Shown here piece by piece: positions 40,141 through 51,489 of a stretch of DNA of 64,000 nucleotides (position 1 is the first letter of the stretch; each line of letters opens with the position of its first letter). Position numbers and translations under genes: made by a program. The notes beneath the pieces are model-generated. The model did no database searches, had not been told where the DNA came from, and was given only the letters and a program-made list of their open reading frames with translations. Origin of the DNA: Cordia subcordata. Lineage: Eukaryota > Streptophyta > Magnoliopsida > Boraginales > Cordiaceae. The stretch lies in assembly GCA_028554755.1 (NCBI GenBank), contig JAPTOF010000006.1, positions 14,569,001 through 14,633,000 on the forward strand. The letters are read 5' to 3'.

Positions 40141-40806
40141 GGGCATTTGGATGAAAAAGGGCGCCACCATTTTCCCGTTTTCTTTTGGTGAGAGAATGCA
40201 AACATTACACCTATACAGAGGATACAAATTTTATGATATAATTATGCATTTTAATATATGTTTCAAATTAATAAAAATGGAGCATTTGAATTTAAAATAT
40301 TTTTATTAATAATAATCGTTTTCGATCACTTCACTCAAATTTCGGAAGCAAGGAAAGTCATTACGTTATTCTAAAAGTTACTGTAGAAAATCATTAGGAT
40401 AAGTAAATAACTAGATTAGATGAGCCACTATTACGAGTAATAGAAGATTTTGTGAAAATTTCAATCTTAACTATATGATTCCTGATATAGCATAACTTTA
40501 AACATACACCTGGTTAGAATTTATAGCAGTGAGTGATAACTCTGAAATTTTTCATGAAAAGGCAATATTAATATCATATGACCTCCACTTAAAACATAAT
40601 TGCAAAATTCGACCGAAACGTACATGAACATGCGATAAAAACAGTCCCAAGAGTCCATTTGAATTGATTTTTCCTTTAAAAAGTAAAAGAAAGTATATAT
40701 CTTTTACACTAAATATTTAATTTAGTTTTCAGAAAGGGTTAAATTTTAGAGAAAAAACCAAAGTTCGATTTTCTTTTTCTAGAAATTTTTAACTTCTAAA
40801 ACAACA

Positions 40807-40829
40807 TATATATATATATATATATATAT
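40807..40829. repeat. (TA)n microsatellite
   Basis: An uninterrupted TA run in the intergenic DNA upstream of the AP2 gene. Confidence 0.9.
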
Positions 40830-41406
40830 TTAAATAACTTAATAAAAAATAATTCCAAAATGAACCCAAAACATCCCTCTCGCAAAAAGGACTGGTCCAT
40901 AGTTGATTTTCTATCTTTGCATGCAAAGATGTCATCGGACCTCCGAACATTTCCCCAAGCCTCGAGCCGAACTGTGAGTCAAAAAGAGTGAGCCCCCACA
41001 TCTTTTACACCATAGTGGGCCAAGGGGCAAAAAAGTAATTTCACACAAAGAAGAAAATTATATGCAGCAATCACAATCCATGGGATTGAAATTGCATGTC
41101 CAATGACATCTCGCCACGTTTACGTCTCCAACGTTTAATCAAGTCAACAAGATAAAAAGTCAAAGAAGCGAAATGAATTGGAAATCGCAGACGATGAAAA
41201 CCACAGCTATCTAACTTCATTTAATTTGTTGGTATTGTGCTCTGCAGAAAAATCTGAAGGAAAAAAAAGAAAAAAAAAATGAGTGAGAGAGAGGAACGAA
41301 AGACGAGGCATCATTACAAAAACCACAGGAGCAGACCGCTGAGACAATAAGACAACATAATTAGATTCTCATAAAAAATATAATAATATAAATTATTTTT
41401 ACCAAA

Positions 41407-41436
41407 ATAGAAAAGAAAAGAAAAGAAAAGAAAAAA
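41407..41436. repeat. (AAAAG)n short tandem repeat upstream of the AP2 gene
   Basis: Five to six AAAAG units about 300 bases before the start codon; purine-rich strand is the coding strand. Confidence 0.8.
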
Positions 41437-41513
41437 TACTAGGGTTTTCTTTCTTTATGATGACGTTTTACATGATATGTATGTGAAAAAGCAGGAAAAA
41501 ATAACACATCCAA

Positions 41514-41522
41514 GTATATATG
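41514..41522 (+). promoter_or_regulatory. Candidate TATA box of the AINTEGUMENTA-like gene
   Basis: GTATATATG lies about 220 bases before the start codon, which would give a 5' UTR near 190 bases containing A/G- and T-rich runs. Position is suitable, but no other evidence supports it. Confidence 0.4.
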
Positions 41523-41738
41523 GGGACTTCTCCTAAAAACCTTGAAGTTTGAGCTCAAATTTTCAAACACCCACAAAAAGAAAAAGAAAAAAAAAAAATA
41601 AACACAAAGTTCAAGAGAGCTGATAGATTGAGTGGTGCAAGAGAAAAAAGTTTTGGGTTGTGTGATTTTCTATCTTTTTTTCGAAAAAAGTGGAGAGAAG
41701 ACATAGATAGATAAAGATATAGTACCCCATCATCAAGT

Positions 41739-44700
41739 ATGAGTGATTGGCTGGGGTTTTCTCTTACTCCACACCTGAGGATCCAAGATGATGAAGGGTT
41801 TGGCAGAGAGGAGCATGGTGGTGGCGGTGGCGGTGGTAATGGTGGCGGCGGCTGCGGCGGTGGTGGCGTTGGTGATGAGAATAACACTACCACCAACAAT
41901 ACTAGTGGAGGTGCTGCAGCAGCTGATGATGAAGAGAGTTGTTTTCCTACTGCTATGTCGGTTATGCCTTTGCGCTCCAACGATTCTTTATGTGTTGACC
42001 CTTTCAGTCACTCTTCTGCTGAAGGTATGCATGTGTATGTATATATATATACACACAAAACACACACAACACATATATAAACATAGAATATTAAAGTACA
42101 GAACTTTCTTAATAGTTGTTACTTATATTATCATGCATGTTTTTGGAATGTTTCATTTTCGACTTACCCATTTTTGGTATTTGAATCTTGCTATTTTTAG
42201 TTAATTTCTCATGTATATTTGATTATTTTATAGAGTGGAGGTATGAAGACACCATGGCTGCAACAGACCTCAACGGAGATCATCATCAGAGTCCTAAGCT
42301 TGAGGATTTTCTTGGTGGTTGTTACACTACTGCAGGCTCACCTGATCCTACTGCTAATGAAGTCAAAGTTTTTTGCCAACCTCATCAACATGATGGAATC
42401 AATGTGAATATACCACCAAGCTTCAACAATGGTGATGAAGATATCGAAAATGGAGGAGGAGGAGGGAGACATCATCAGCATCATCATAATCTAAGTGGAC
42501 CTGCAATGTTTCAACCTTACCATTTTTATGGTCACCCTCAAGCTGTGGTGCCTAATAGTCAGACTTGTGATCCAAACCCTGCACACACTAATACCATGTT
42601 TCACCATCATCATTTAGTACCATTTGATCAGACTTCTGCTGCTGTTGCTGCTGCTTCGGTGTCGGGGTTAAAATCTTGGTTACGCCAAACGCCATTTTCG
42701 GCCGTAGACGATAATGGTGGTGGTGGTAGTAGTAGTAACTTTCAAGCTCTTGCACTTTCCATGAACACTTCTTCTCAGCAAGGCTTATCTATTGTTGCAT
42801 CGCCTCAAGAACAACAACAACAAGTAGCTGATAGCAAAAAAAGAGCCGTTGCGAAATCATCTGTCGCTAAGGAACCTGTCCCTCGTAAATCAATTGATAC
42901 CTTTGGCCAGCGAACCTCTCAATATCGTGGCGTTACGAGGTGACCAAAGAGAGTGTAATTTTTCTTTTCCTTTTTCTCAATTCTTATCTTGATAGAGTGT
43001 GATTATAAATGGAATTGATGAATGCACCAGGCATAGATGGACAGGAAGATATGAAGCCCATTTGTGGGATAATAGTTGCAGAAAAGAAGGTCAAACAAGA
43101 AAGGGAAGGCAAGGTGAGAAGATATTAATAGTATGAATAAAAAAGTTAATCAAAATATCCTTTTTGTAAAGTTATTTTGAAATCGAAATTTATAATCCAT
43201 GCAAAAAGAGAATATGCTAACTGGGTATTTTCATGCAAATCCTTGGGGGATCATCTGCTGCTTTTCACCTATTCTTTCCATGGAGTGTAGTATATCTTGG
43301 TAAGTGATGTGGGTTTGCTAAAGGCTTTTTCAGATTTTCAATGTTATTAGTAGATTTTTTTTTTTTTTCAGTTTGACTTTGAGATTTCTGGCTTAAGAAT
43401 AATTAATTGCTCTTAATGACATTGGGTTTTGTGCATTTTCTTTTGTTTATTCTTCGTCATCAGGTGGTTATGATACCGAAGAAAAAGCAGCTAGAGCTTA
43501 TGATTTAGCTGCTTTAAAGTATTGGGGTCCAACTACTCATATTAATTTTCCTGTAAGATGATCTTTTGTATGCCATCCTACTTCACTCTTTCTAGTAACT
43601 GCGTTGTCACAAATCATGTTTAACAAAATCAGATCTGTCTTTTTTTAATCTCAGCTAAGCACTTATGAGAAAGAACTTGAAGAGATGAAGAACATGACAA
43701 GGCAAGAATTTGTTGCCCACTTAAGAAGGTACAGTACACCCTTTGCTTAAAAAATTTAATCGGAATATGATTTTCTCGAAAAATGTCGAAAAGTGTGTGC
43801 TGGACCACGGGGGATTTTTGTGAGTTCTCGAAATGGAATTATGTCGGAAAGGATTTTTATCGAAACATTATTCAACCCTATAAAATTAAGAAATGGATTC
43901 GACAAGTTTTTTTTTTTCTATTTCTTGAAATTTGACATTGTAGTGATCCTTTTTTTCTTTTTAAAATGGTTTTGACAGGAAAAGCAGTGGCTTCTCAAGA
44001 GGAGCGTCAATGTATAGAGGAGTGACAAGGTTGTGGAAGAAAACAACAAACTTTTATGGAAAGAAAAAAAGAAAAAAGTCCTTTTCATTTACTGCTATGT
44101 GCAGCCTTTACAAATACTGTCATCAATTATGGGCATAGGCAAAAAAATTTATGATGCATGTGAATGTGATATATACAATCCGTGTATATACATTTAGTAG
44201 CATGTTCTTTGAGACTCGCCTCTTTCTTTCTTTCCCTTTTTTATGTGTTGGGTTGGGCAAATGGCAGGCATCATCAGCATGGGAGATGGCAAGCGCGAAT
44301 CGGAAGGGTTGCAGGCAACAAGGACTTGTACCTTGGTACCTTCAGTAAGTTCCATTGCCATCTTTGGCAAGCTTATTGATGATTACGCTCATTTTTTGCT
44401 TCTACTATGGTGGGAAGTGTAGGATATGTGAGCTGGCATGATATTTACTGCCTTCAAAATTCCACAGATATAAAAGTATTTGTGATTCCTAAAAGAATCA
44501 ATGTATGACTTTGTGGTGATATAGAAGTTATGGGCACGATTTGTTATTAGGCTTTTCAGATTTAAGATTTCAGATAAGCATATAGCAAATACAACATTTG
44601 TTGTTCCACCGTGGATACTTGTGTTTCAGTTGCTGAATTGAACTACTTATCAAATTGATCTTCTTTTCGTTTTCTTTCTTTTGGGGATTCTGATAATAGA

Positions 44701-45561
44701 AAACTTGTAGTCAAAAATTCATCCTGGTATCTCTTGTACCCAAGGCGAGACATACCACTTGACCAATAATCCTGTTTTAATTGCTTAATTATTTGCTTGT
44801 GCATTGTACATACTCGCATGCATACGTATAGATTGCACAGGCAGATCACAGATTGAACAAAATATTTGCTAACTTACAATGTTTGGCTATTGAGTTTAGA
44901 ACCAAATTAGATTCCCAATTTTAGGTACTTTTGTCTTAAGCATATAATAAAGTTATTTTTATCTTTTTGTGCAGGTACGCAAGAAGAAGCTGCAGAAGCC
45001 TATGATATAGCTGCAATCAAGTTTAGAGGGACAAGTGCAGTGACCAATTTTGATATAAGCCGGTACGACGTGAAGAGGATATGCTCAAGCTCCACCCTCA
45101 TTGGTGGTGACCTGGCCAAGCGTTCGCCACCAAAAGACTCTGGTGGGGGACAATCTGCCCTTGAAGATTACAATTCTTGTGCATCGTCGGCTTCACCTCA
45201 AACCCTTCTTGCCATAACAAACGAGGAGCAGCCGTGTGATGATCAATTGCCTGACATGGTGTGGAGTGGCAACTCCATTGACCACGAACACAATCAAGGT
45301 ACAAATCCCAGTTGTAACAATTTGCCATTCGGAGGCTCAGCCAGCAAGAACTCCTCTTGCCCCCGGAGCCCCAAGGTCTCGAGCTCATGTTCGCCTTGCG
45401 GAGAATTTGGCGATGGGGAAGACTATTCACAAGGGTACTTTTCATTGCAGGGTTCCAAGTATGAGGACGGCAACAACGGAAACGATCACACAGGTACAAA
45501 TCGGATAGCAAACGTTGGTCTGGTTCAGCAAGTCCCTCTGTTTGCTTTGTGGAACCAGTGA
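41739..45561 (+). CDS. AIL1: AINTEGUMENTA-like double-AP2 transcription factor (ANT/AIL1 clade)
   Basis: Nuclear DNA-binding regulator of the euANT group, which keeps meristem and organ-primordium cells dividing. Exons 41739-42024, 42234-42939, 43031-43113, 43291-43299 (9-base microexon), 43464-43552, 43655-43728, 43979-44029, 44268-44344 and 44975-45561; all GT-AG, 653 residues. N-terminus [12 protein letters not shown], then a Gly-rich run, [17 protein letters not shown] and the euANT motif [11 protein letters not shown]2 repeat 1, about 325-391, begins [19 protein letters not shown] and includes the VYLGGYD insertion; linker [19 protein letters not shown]; repeat 2, about 428-484, has [32 protein letters not shown] precedes repeat 1. 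The end [10 protein letters not shown] is like ANT-type tails. The start resembles AIL1 ([11 protein letters not shown]) more than AIL5/6/7; ANT itself is the alternative. His, Gly, Gln and Ser runs make the N-terminal half low-complexity. Confidence 0.92.
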
Positions 45562-47399
45562 AGGTTTTGGCAAAAGTAGGAATGCCTTTAGGTTTATTTA
45601 TTAGGAATGTCTTTATAGTGGTGCTAAGTATTTTACAGGCATCTATTTTGCTACGGTTCGAATTATGAACATTTTGTATTACCTATGGTAAAAATAGCGG
45701 AAGGAAAAGATAGAGAAGGGAAAAAAATGGGCTTGGTGGTCTCTCTTGTGAAACTCACTTCTAAATCATTGATTTTGTTTTCAAGTTACAAGAGGCAAAA
45801 GTCTTCTCTCACCAAGACGAAAAAAAATTATATATAACAGAAAAAAGAGAGAAATTTTGATACCATCTTCAAGTACATCTTCCATTTTTGTAAAATTATG
45901 ATAGAGAGAGTGAGAGAGAGATGAAATAAGGATTGAGAAAGAGAAAAAGTATTTTGGAAAAATAATTTTTTTTAGATTTTGAATTTCATGAATAATTGAG
46001 ATGATTTGATATACATTTAAATAGTAAATTTTTTTTTTTCATATTAATATGAGAGGGTTTGATATGAAAAGATTCTAATCTAATAAAATTGGGGTCTACC
46101 GCTCAAACATAAATATGGTAAAATAAATAAAATATTATAAGATACCATAAGCACGTGATTGAACGCTGGCATTCCTAGAAAATCGTCCAAATTTGTTTCA
46201 TTGTTTATGGATTGCCAAAAATTATTTGGCGGTAAATAGTAGAGTAATGCTTTGTTTGGTCTAGTTGCGAGATTTCGATTATTGAGTTATATAAATTTTA
46301 ATGGAAGAGCTTCCGTTAAAACTATTGTTGAATTAAAAGTTATTCATTGTTTAGCATTGTATTTTAGAAATTGGGTTTTTAATTATTTTATAGCTAATAT
46401 TAGCTTTTAAAAAATATAGAATAATATCTTGAGAAAGAAAGAGAAAACAAATTCTAACATAATGGAAAATAGTTTCTTGAAAGCTTTTTTTAAAGAGCTT
46501 CAATTTGGAATTTCTGATTTTTCAACTTTTTTTAGTTCTGACTTTTATACAAAACTCTTTTAAGATTTGGACAAATAGGCTAGTTTTAGCTTTCAAACTC
46601 ATAGAGAACAATTTTGGATATCCAAAAGCTGGGATATTATGAGTTTGATTTCACGTCAAGTCGTTATTGCTGTTAATTTTTTTAAATTAATGCTTATAAG
46701 TTTAAAAAATATTTAATTATTCTTCAATGCCTCGCACAAATATAGCTTGTTGTTAGAAATATTCATATTGTTCTCAATATTTTATGAAAATGGTCGAATT
46801 TGTCTTTGTTGTTCTAAAACATAGTAGTTCCCAATATTTTATAAACTTAATTAAATTAGTCCTAATTTTAAAAATAATAAATAAAAGTAGGACTAATTTG
46901 GATAAGTTTGAAAAACATTTGGAAAACATTAAAAGCTAATATAAATGTTTTTTTTATCTTTTTTCAAACAGTAAAAACTAATTTAACCATCTTTGTAAAA
47001 TACTAATGGATATAATATGAATATCTTTAAACAGTAGGATTAATTTGACTATCTTTTTTAAATATTCAAGACCAATTTAAATATTTCTACTAGATCTTAA
47101 GAACTAATTTAAATATTTTAAAATAATGAAAAAATTATTTATGTACCAACAATAAGGACGATTAGTATAATGAACACTATTATTAATTCTTTTGCTTAAA
47201 AAAAAAGAAAAAATTAGATAACTTACACCAAGTTTCAGAATCATTTTCAGTACTAAATTTACAAAAATGATTCGTGTTGGTGGGACTATTCATTTGAGTG
47301 TCATTCTACCGATGGACTATGAAAATAAATTTTTACTTTACATATATAATGCTTTTAATTTTTCTTTTTTGTAGACAACTAAATGTTGCTTGTTTTTCA
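45562..47399. other. AP2-gene 3' UTR and intergenic AT-rich DNA
   Basis: The first 200-350 bases are probably the 3' UTR. The rest is very AT-rich with no supported frame, RNA gene or clear repeat boundary. Confidence 0.45.
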
Positions 47400-47560
47400 T
47401 CATGTCTAGCGGGCCGCCCTGCGGAGGACCGGTTCGGTTGGAACGGTTTAACCGGTATAGCAGGCTGGGGCTGGTTTGGGCCCTTAAATAAACGGGTCGG
47501 GCCTGAGCCGGGCTTTTTCTTCATTTGCAAGAACCGGACTAGCCCACTTAATGAAATAGG
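47400..47560. mobile_element. GC-rich subterminal region of a hAT-type element
   Basis: A sudden GC-rich patch in AT-rich DNA with AGCGGGCCGCC, AACGGGTCGGGCC and GAGCCGGGCT. Clusters of GGGCC/CGGGCC like this are subterminal repeats of plant hAT elements. A hAT transposase C-terminus lies 1.5 kb away at 49060-49330. Confidence 0.5.
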
Positions 47561-47611
47561 CTTTATGGGGGCTTTTAAAGGGACTTTAGAGGGAATTTAT
47601 ATCACGTTCTT

Positions 47612-48640
47612 TCAACATAGTGCTCTGTATGTGCTCCTATGCGTGAACAGTACATGTTATTGTTCACGAACAGTGAAACTAAAAAAATATTATTATACTC
47701 ACCTCATATGTATTTATTCACCACTTCACAACTATTTATTCATTGACTTTTATATATACATCAAATATTTGTTTATTACCACCCAACTATTTATTTACTG
47801 ATTATTTGTTCATTACCCTACAACTAATTTATTCACCAACTATTTGTTTATTAATACATAACTATTTGTTCACTGACTTTCATATATGCATCAAATATTT
47901 GTTCATTATCCTATAGTTATTTGTTCACTACTCTCACACATACAGAAGCACAAATATAGACACGTTTATTTGTTCACTAATTCACATATTCTTGTTCACC
48001 ACTACACATATACCGTTCCACATATATTTGTTTACCATTCTTTTACACACATCAACATACACAAATACATCAAATATTTATTCACTACCCTACAACTATT
48101 TGTTCACTAGCTTTCATATGTACATCAAATATTTGTTTATTACCCCATAACTATTTGTTCACCCCATATGTATGTATGCATACTTGAAGGTAAGGTGGGT
48201 TCTAATGGCATATGAAGCTTGAAGCGTTGAAACATTGCGTGAAAGGTACGGTTAGAATCGCGATAAGAAGAAAAAGAGATTGGCAGTTGTGGTGTGATGA
48301 GATAATGCTGGAATCTTCATCGACATGAGAAAGAAAACGATAAGGGTTTTAATTGTCGATCGGCACCTAGGAAATTTTCTTGGACATGATGCACATCGTT
48401 ACGGTCAGTGTGGAAAAGCGAATTTTATGTTGGTCTTTATCTGGCGTGAGATGATCAGTGGTGTCACCAATGAAGCAAGGAAGAGAAGAAGAGAAAGGTG
48501 ATGAGAGAAGAACAAAGTGAGCGAAAGAAGAGGAGAGAGATAGAGAGAGAGAGAGAGAAAACACGTTGAGCTGTTTTTTTTTTTTTTTTTAACACATTAG
48601 GGAGCATGATGCTCTCCACGAAAGCACCATAGTGTAAGAC
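47612..48640. mobile_element. Second copy of the small AT-rich element (family X)
   Basis: It begins with a hairpin-like ACATAGTGCTCTGTATGTGCTCCTATG. Next come imperfect tandem repeats with ATTTGTTCA(C/T)TA and CATCAAATATTTGTT (47690-48175), a spacer, and a GA-rich tract (48470-48560). AGCTG plus a T run follow (48567-48590), then an inverted version of the starting block (ATTAGGGAGCATGATGCTCTCC...GCACCATAGTG). The same order of parts is found in the element split around the Tekay insertion. No coding potential; the plus frame 47298-47801 is AT-rich or low-complexity. Confidence 0.5.
47690..48175. repeat. Imperfect GTTCA tandem repeats
   Basis: Units of roughly 20-30 bases and higher-order units of about 60 bases built on TTTGTTCACTGAC, CATATATGCATCAAATATTTGTT and ACCCTACAACTATTTGTTCA recur along the segment with variation. 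Confidence 0.75.
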
Positions 48641-49059
48641 AATGGTATAATTTGCAGGCTTTAAACCCCTTTAAAAATCCTTTATGACCCTTATAAAAAC
48701 TCTTCGAAATATCTTAAAACCCCTTAGTAACTCCCTAACAAACTCCTTAAACCCCCCCCCCCCCAGCTTTTAAATTAAATAACAACAAAGTATAGAATAG
48801 AAAATTTATTCATTTTATTAATATTAGTAGAGAAGATTTACAATATTGGAATAGAGTAATTTAACAAAAAATACCTCATAATTTTTATTAACAATAATTT
48901 GAAAAAAATTACATTTTCAATGTAAAAGTTAAAAAAATACAAAGAAAGAATTAAAAATTAAATAAAATATAGAATATGAATTTGAAATTATTCTTCTTCT
49001 TTTCCTTCTTTTTCTTGTATTCTTGTTTCTAAGAATAATTCATCTTGGGAGTCAGAATC

Positions 49060-49330
49060 TTATTCCATTAATCCTTGCATTCTTTTTACTGCACGAACCC
49101 AATCTTGTCGGCTTACGAGCACTTCCAAAGTTCTTCCTACTAGGCGATTTTTACTCTGACTATGTTGTTTCTTTCTATCACTAAAAGCACTTTCAAATGT
49201 ATCTATAGACACTAGAATTGTCAATATATCATGTGTCATGTTAGAAAGCAAAGAATATTTGTTCTTGTGTGCTTTCCATGAGGAATATCACCTTGAACTT
49301 TCGTCAAACTTTTGCTTTGCTAAGAGCTTG
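49060..49330 (-). pseudogene. hAT transposase C-terminal dimerisation fragment
   Basis: Minus-strand translation shows WKAHKNKYSLLSNMTHDILTI, then DTFESAFSDRKK, a basic run, TLEVLVSRQDWVR. This matches the hAT dimerisation domain pattern WW..N..KYP.LS.MARDIL.IP.ST.ASESAFS...VEAL.C.QDWL. A stop lies upstream, and nothing else of the transposase is found. The fragment belongs with the GC-rich hAT subterminal patch at 47400-47560. Confidence 0.75.
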
Positions 49331-49479
49331 CCAAGCCTTAGCCCTGGAGTTTTATTGAACATCCAACATGCTTTGATAATGGATGCTATCTTGGCATGTC
49401 ATCCTTGCATATGTTCCTTCGCCTTCAACATTTATCGAACACCTAGCTTATCATAAGAGATTCCTGCAACGAAGCGAGA

Positions 49480-50162
49480 GGTTAAGGATTTAATAATGAC
49501 AAGCTAAAGCGAAATGAATCTATTTGTGCTATTTGACATAATCACATTTTGGAACAAAGGTCATTGTGACAATAAGCATGCATATTTGTAAGCCTACAGC
49601 TGATGCAAAACACTTTGGTATGTTATAATCGGTGAGGACATAGTGTACATCACCATTCAAGTGTGTGTTTCCTTGCTTTGCTTACACCATACACACTAGA
49701 CAATGTCTCAAAGCGATTGAAATAAAAAGTAAGTGTTACGGCCTGAGAAAACCGGGTATACGACCATGCAGGACATGACCCTTAGTCATGCGATACACCT
49801 CTATAACTTGGACGTTTGCTAAGCGCGACATGCGGTGTGTGACAAGCACCTGATAAGCAATAGAGCCTTTGGCCGAATTCGGGGAATTTTAGCAAATAGG
49901 TGGTAGTCGTCGCACTTGCCGGTCATGTTTACCTATCACGCTTTCCTGCTATCCTTGCGCATTCTCCTTCACCTTAACCTTGCGTCGAACACTTGACGCG
50001 TGAGCTTGAGTGCTTGTCAAACTTCAACCATTTGGGGGCTTCACAAATGGACAACATGCATTCAGCTTGGGTTTTCACAAGCACCTTAGGCACAAAAAGT
50101 TGGTGAAAGATTATGTAGTACGTTGGTCTTGAGCCAAGGCATCTGAAGTATGCGGTGGGCAA
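49480..50162. other. Unclassified, GC-richer repeat-like DNA left of the Mutator-like element
   Basis: No supported frame. Base composition is higher in GC than the surroundings. The text GTTACGGCCTGAGAAAACC near 49737 and TGTAACGACAG near 58657 could be gypsy LTR remnants either side of the Mutator-like insertion; this is unproven. Confidence 0.3.
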
Positions 50163-50385
50163 GGGGAAATTTTTTTACCCTAATTTTGAAATTTTGTGGC
50201 AAAATTACCCTACTTTTTAAAATCGTTTAAAAAATGCCCTTGTTGGTAGGTCATCTACCGTTTCGATAGATGACTTACTGTTTTCTAAATCTTGGAATTT
50301 GAAAAAATTTGAAAAGCGAAGCCATTACATCATTCATGGATCGATAAGTTACCTACTGAAACGGTAAATAACCTACCAAAAATGG
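50163..50385 (+). repeat. Left terminal inverted repeat of the MULE
   Basis: Contains the outer block matched at 58500-58610 and a perfect-looking hairpin GTAGGTCATCTACCG-TTT-CGATAGATGACTTAC at 50247-50279. A second GATCGATAAGTTACCTAC...GGTAAATAACCTACC block near 50338-50380 corresponds to 58410-58465. Confidence 0.75.
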
Positions 50386-51489
50386 CTCTTATATGCCAAC
50401 CCTTTTCTCTTCCCCTTCCTCTTCCCTATTTCTTCTTCCTTCTTCTCTCTTCCCCTCCCCTTGCTACCCTTGGGTTTCCACCCGAAAATAATCTCATCCC
50501 AAGCCCTTTTTTGCAAAAAATTTATACCCCAAGGCTAAGAAATTGCCTTTACTTACAAGTTTTATAAATTCTCGCATTTTTATTTGTTATATATTGGCTT
50601 TTTTTGTATATATGTGTTGTGAATATGCAGACATATGTATGTATGTAGTGCATACAATATATATGTATGTATGCAATACATGCACATGTTACATCCATAT
50701 GTATATAACTATAAGTGTTTATATATGTGTGTGTATGTGTGTTTATTTTACATGTATATCTCTATTTGACATGCATATGAATATTGTATATGCATATTTG
50801 TGTGTGTGTGTATATATATATTTTTTGAATTGCATTATTTTGTAGTAAGTTAAGTAATTTATTTATCTTGTGAAGATAGATATTACGATATTTAACATAT
50901 TTTTGTGACGTACAGCTTTTTTTTTAGATAGAAATTTATAGGATTTAGAAAATTTATGATATTTAGAAAATTTTTAGAATCAAATATTTGATTTGAAAGT
51001 AAGAATTTGTGCAAATTTAATACTTTATTATTATTGAAAAGTAGAAATATATTGAAAAATAGAAATTATAGTAATATAGGATTTAATATAGTTTATTTGA
51101 CTAAGAAATTTATATAATTTTCAAAATTTATTAGGAATTTTTTTAGAAAATTAATATAATATATTTCATTAGGAAATTAATACAATTTATTATGTATTTA
51201 ATAAGGTTTATTTGATTATAAAATTAATATAATTGATTGTAATTTATTATGAATATCATATAATTTATTAAGATTTTAATGTAGTTTAATTAATTAGAAT
51301 GAATTTAATATAATTTATTAGGGATTTAATATAGTTTCTTTGATTAGGAATTTATTTTAATATAATTTTTTGCAATTTAGAAAATTAATTTATTGCAATT
51401 TGTTAGTAATTTTGTATAATTTGTTAGGAATTTAACATAATTTATTCAATTAGGAATTTAATAATATTTAAGGATGTTAATTGTTTAAT

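Larger units (their letters stand above)
37321..41512. other. Intergenic region between ATG12 and the AP2 gene
   Basis: About 4.2 kb without a supported gene. The first part may include the ATG12 3' UTR. At 39279-39330 the text ACACGTGGTCGACTACG...AAGTGGGGTCGGCTATATA resembles plant SINE/Au-type 3' sequence. A C13 and a T run lie at 39540-39612. A foldback MITE sits at 39897-40140 and a (TA)n run at 40807-40829. Short frames at 37295-37582, 39322-39845 and 40789-41001 have no family features. Confidence 0.45.

Noticed and set aside
41555..41980. 141-codon minus-strand Pro-rich frame
   Set aside because: Antisense of the Gly-rich first exon and 5' UTR.
45098..45511. 137-codon minus-strand frame
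   Set aside because: Antisense of the last exon of the AINTEGUMENTA-like gene; no independent evidence.
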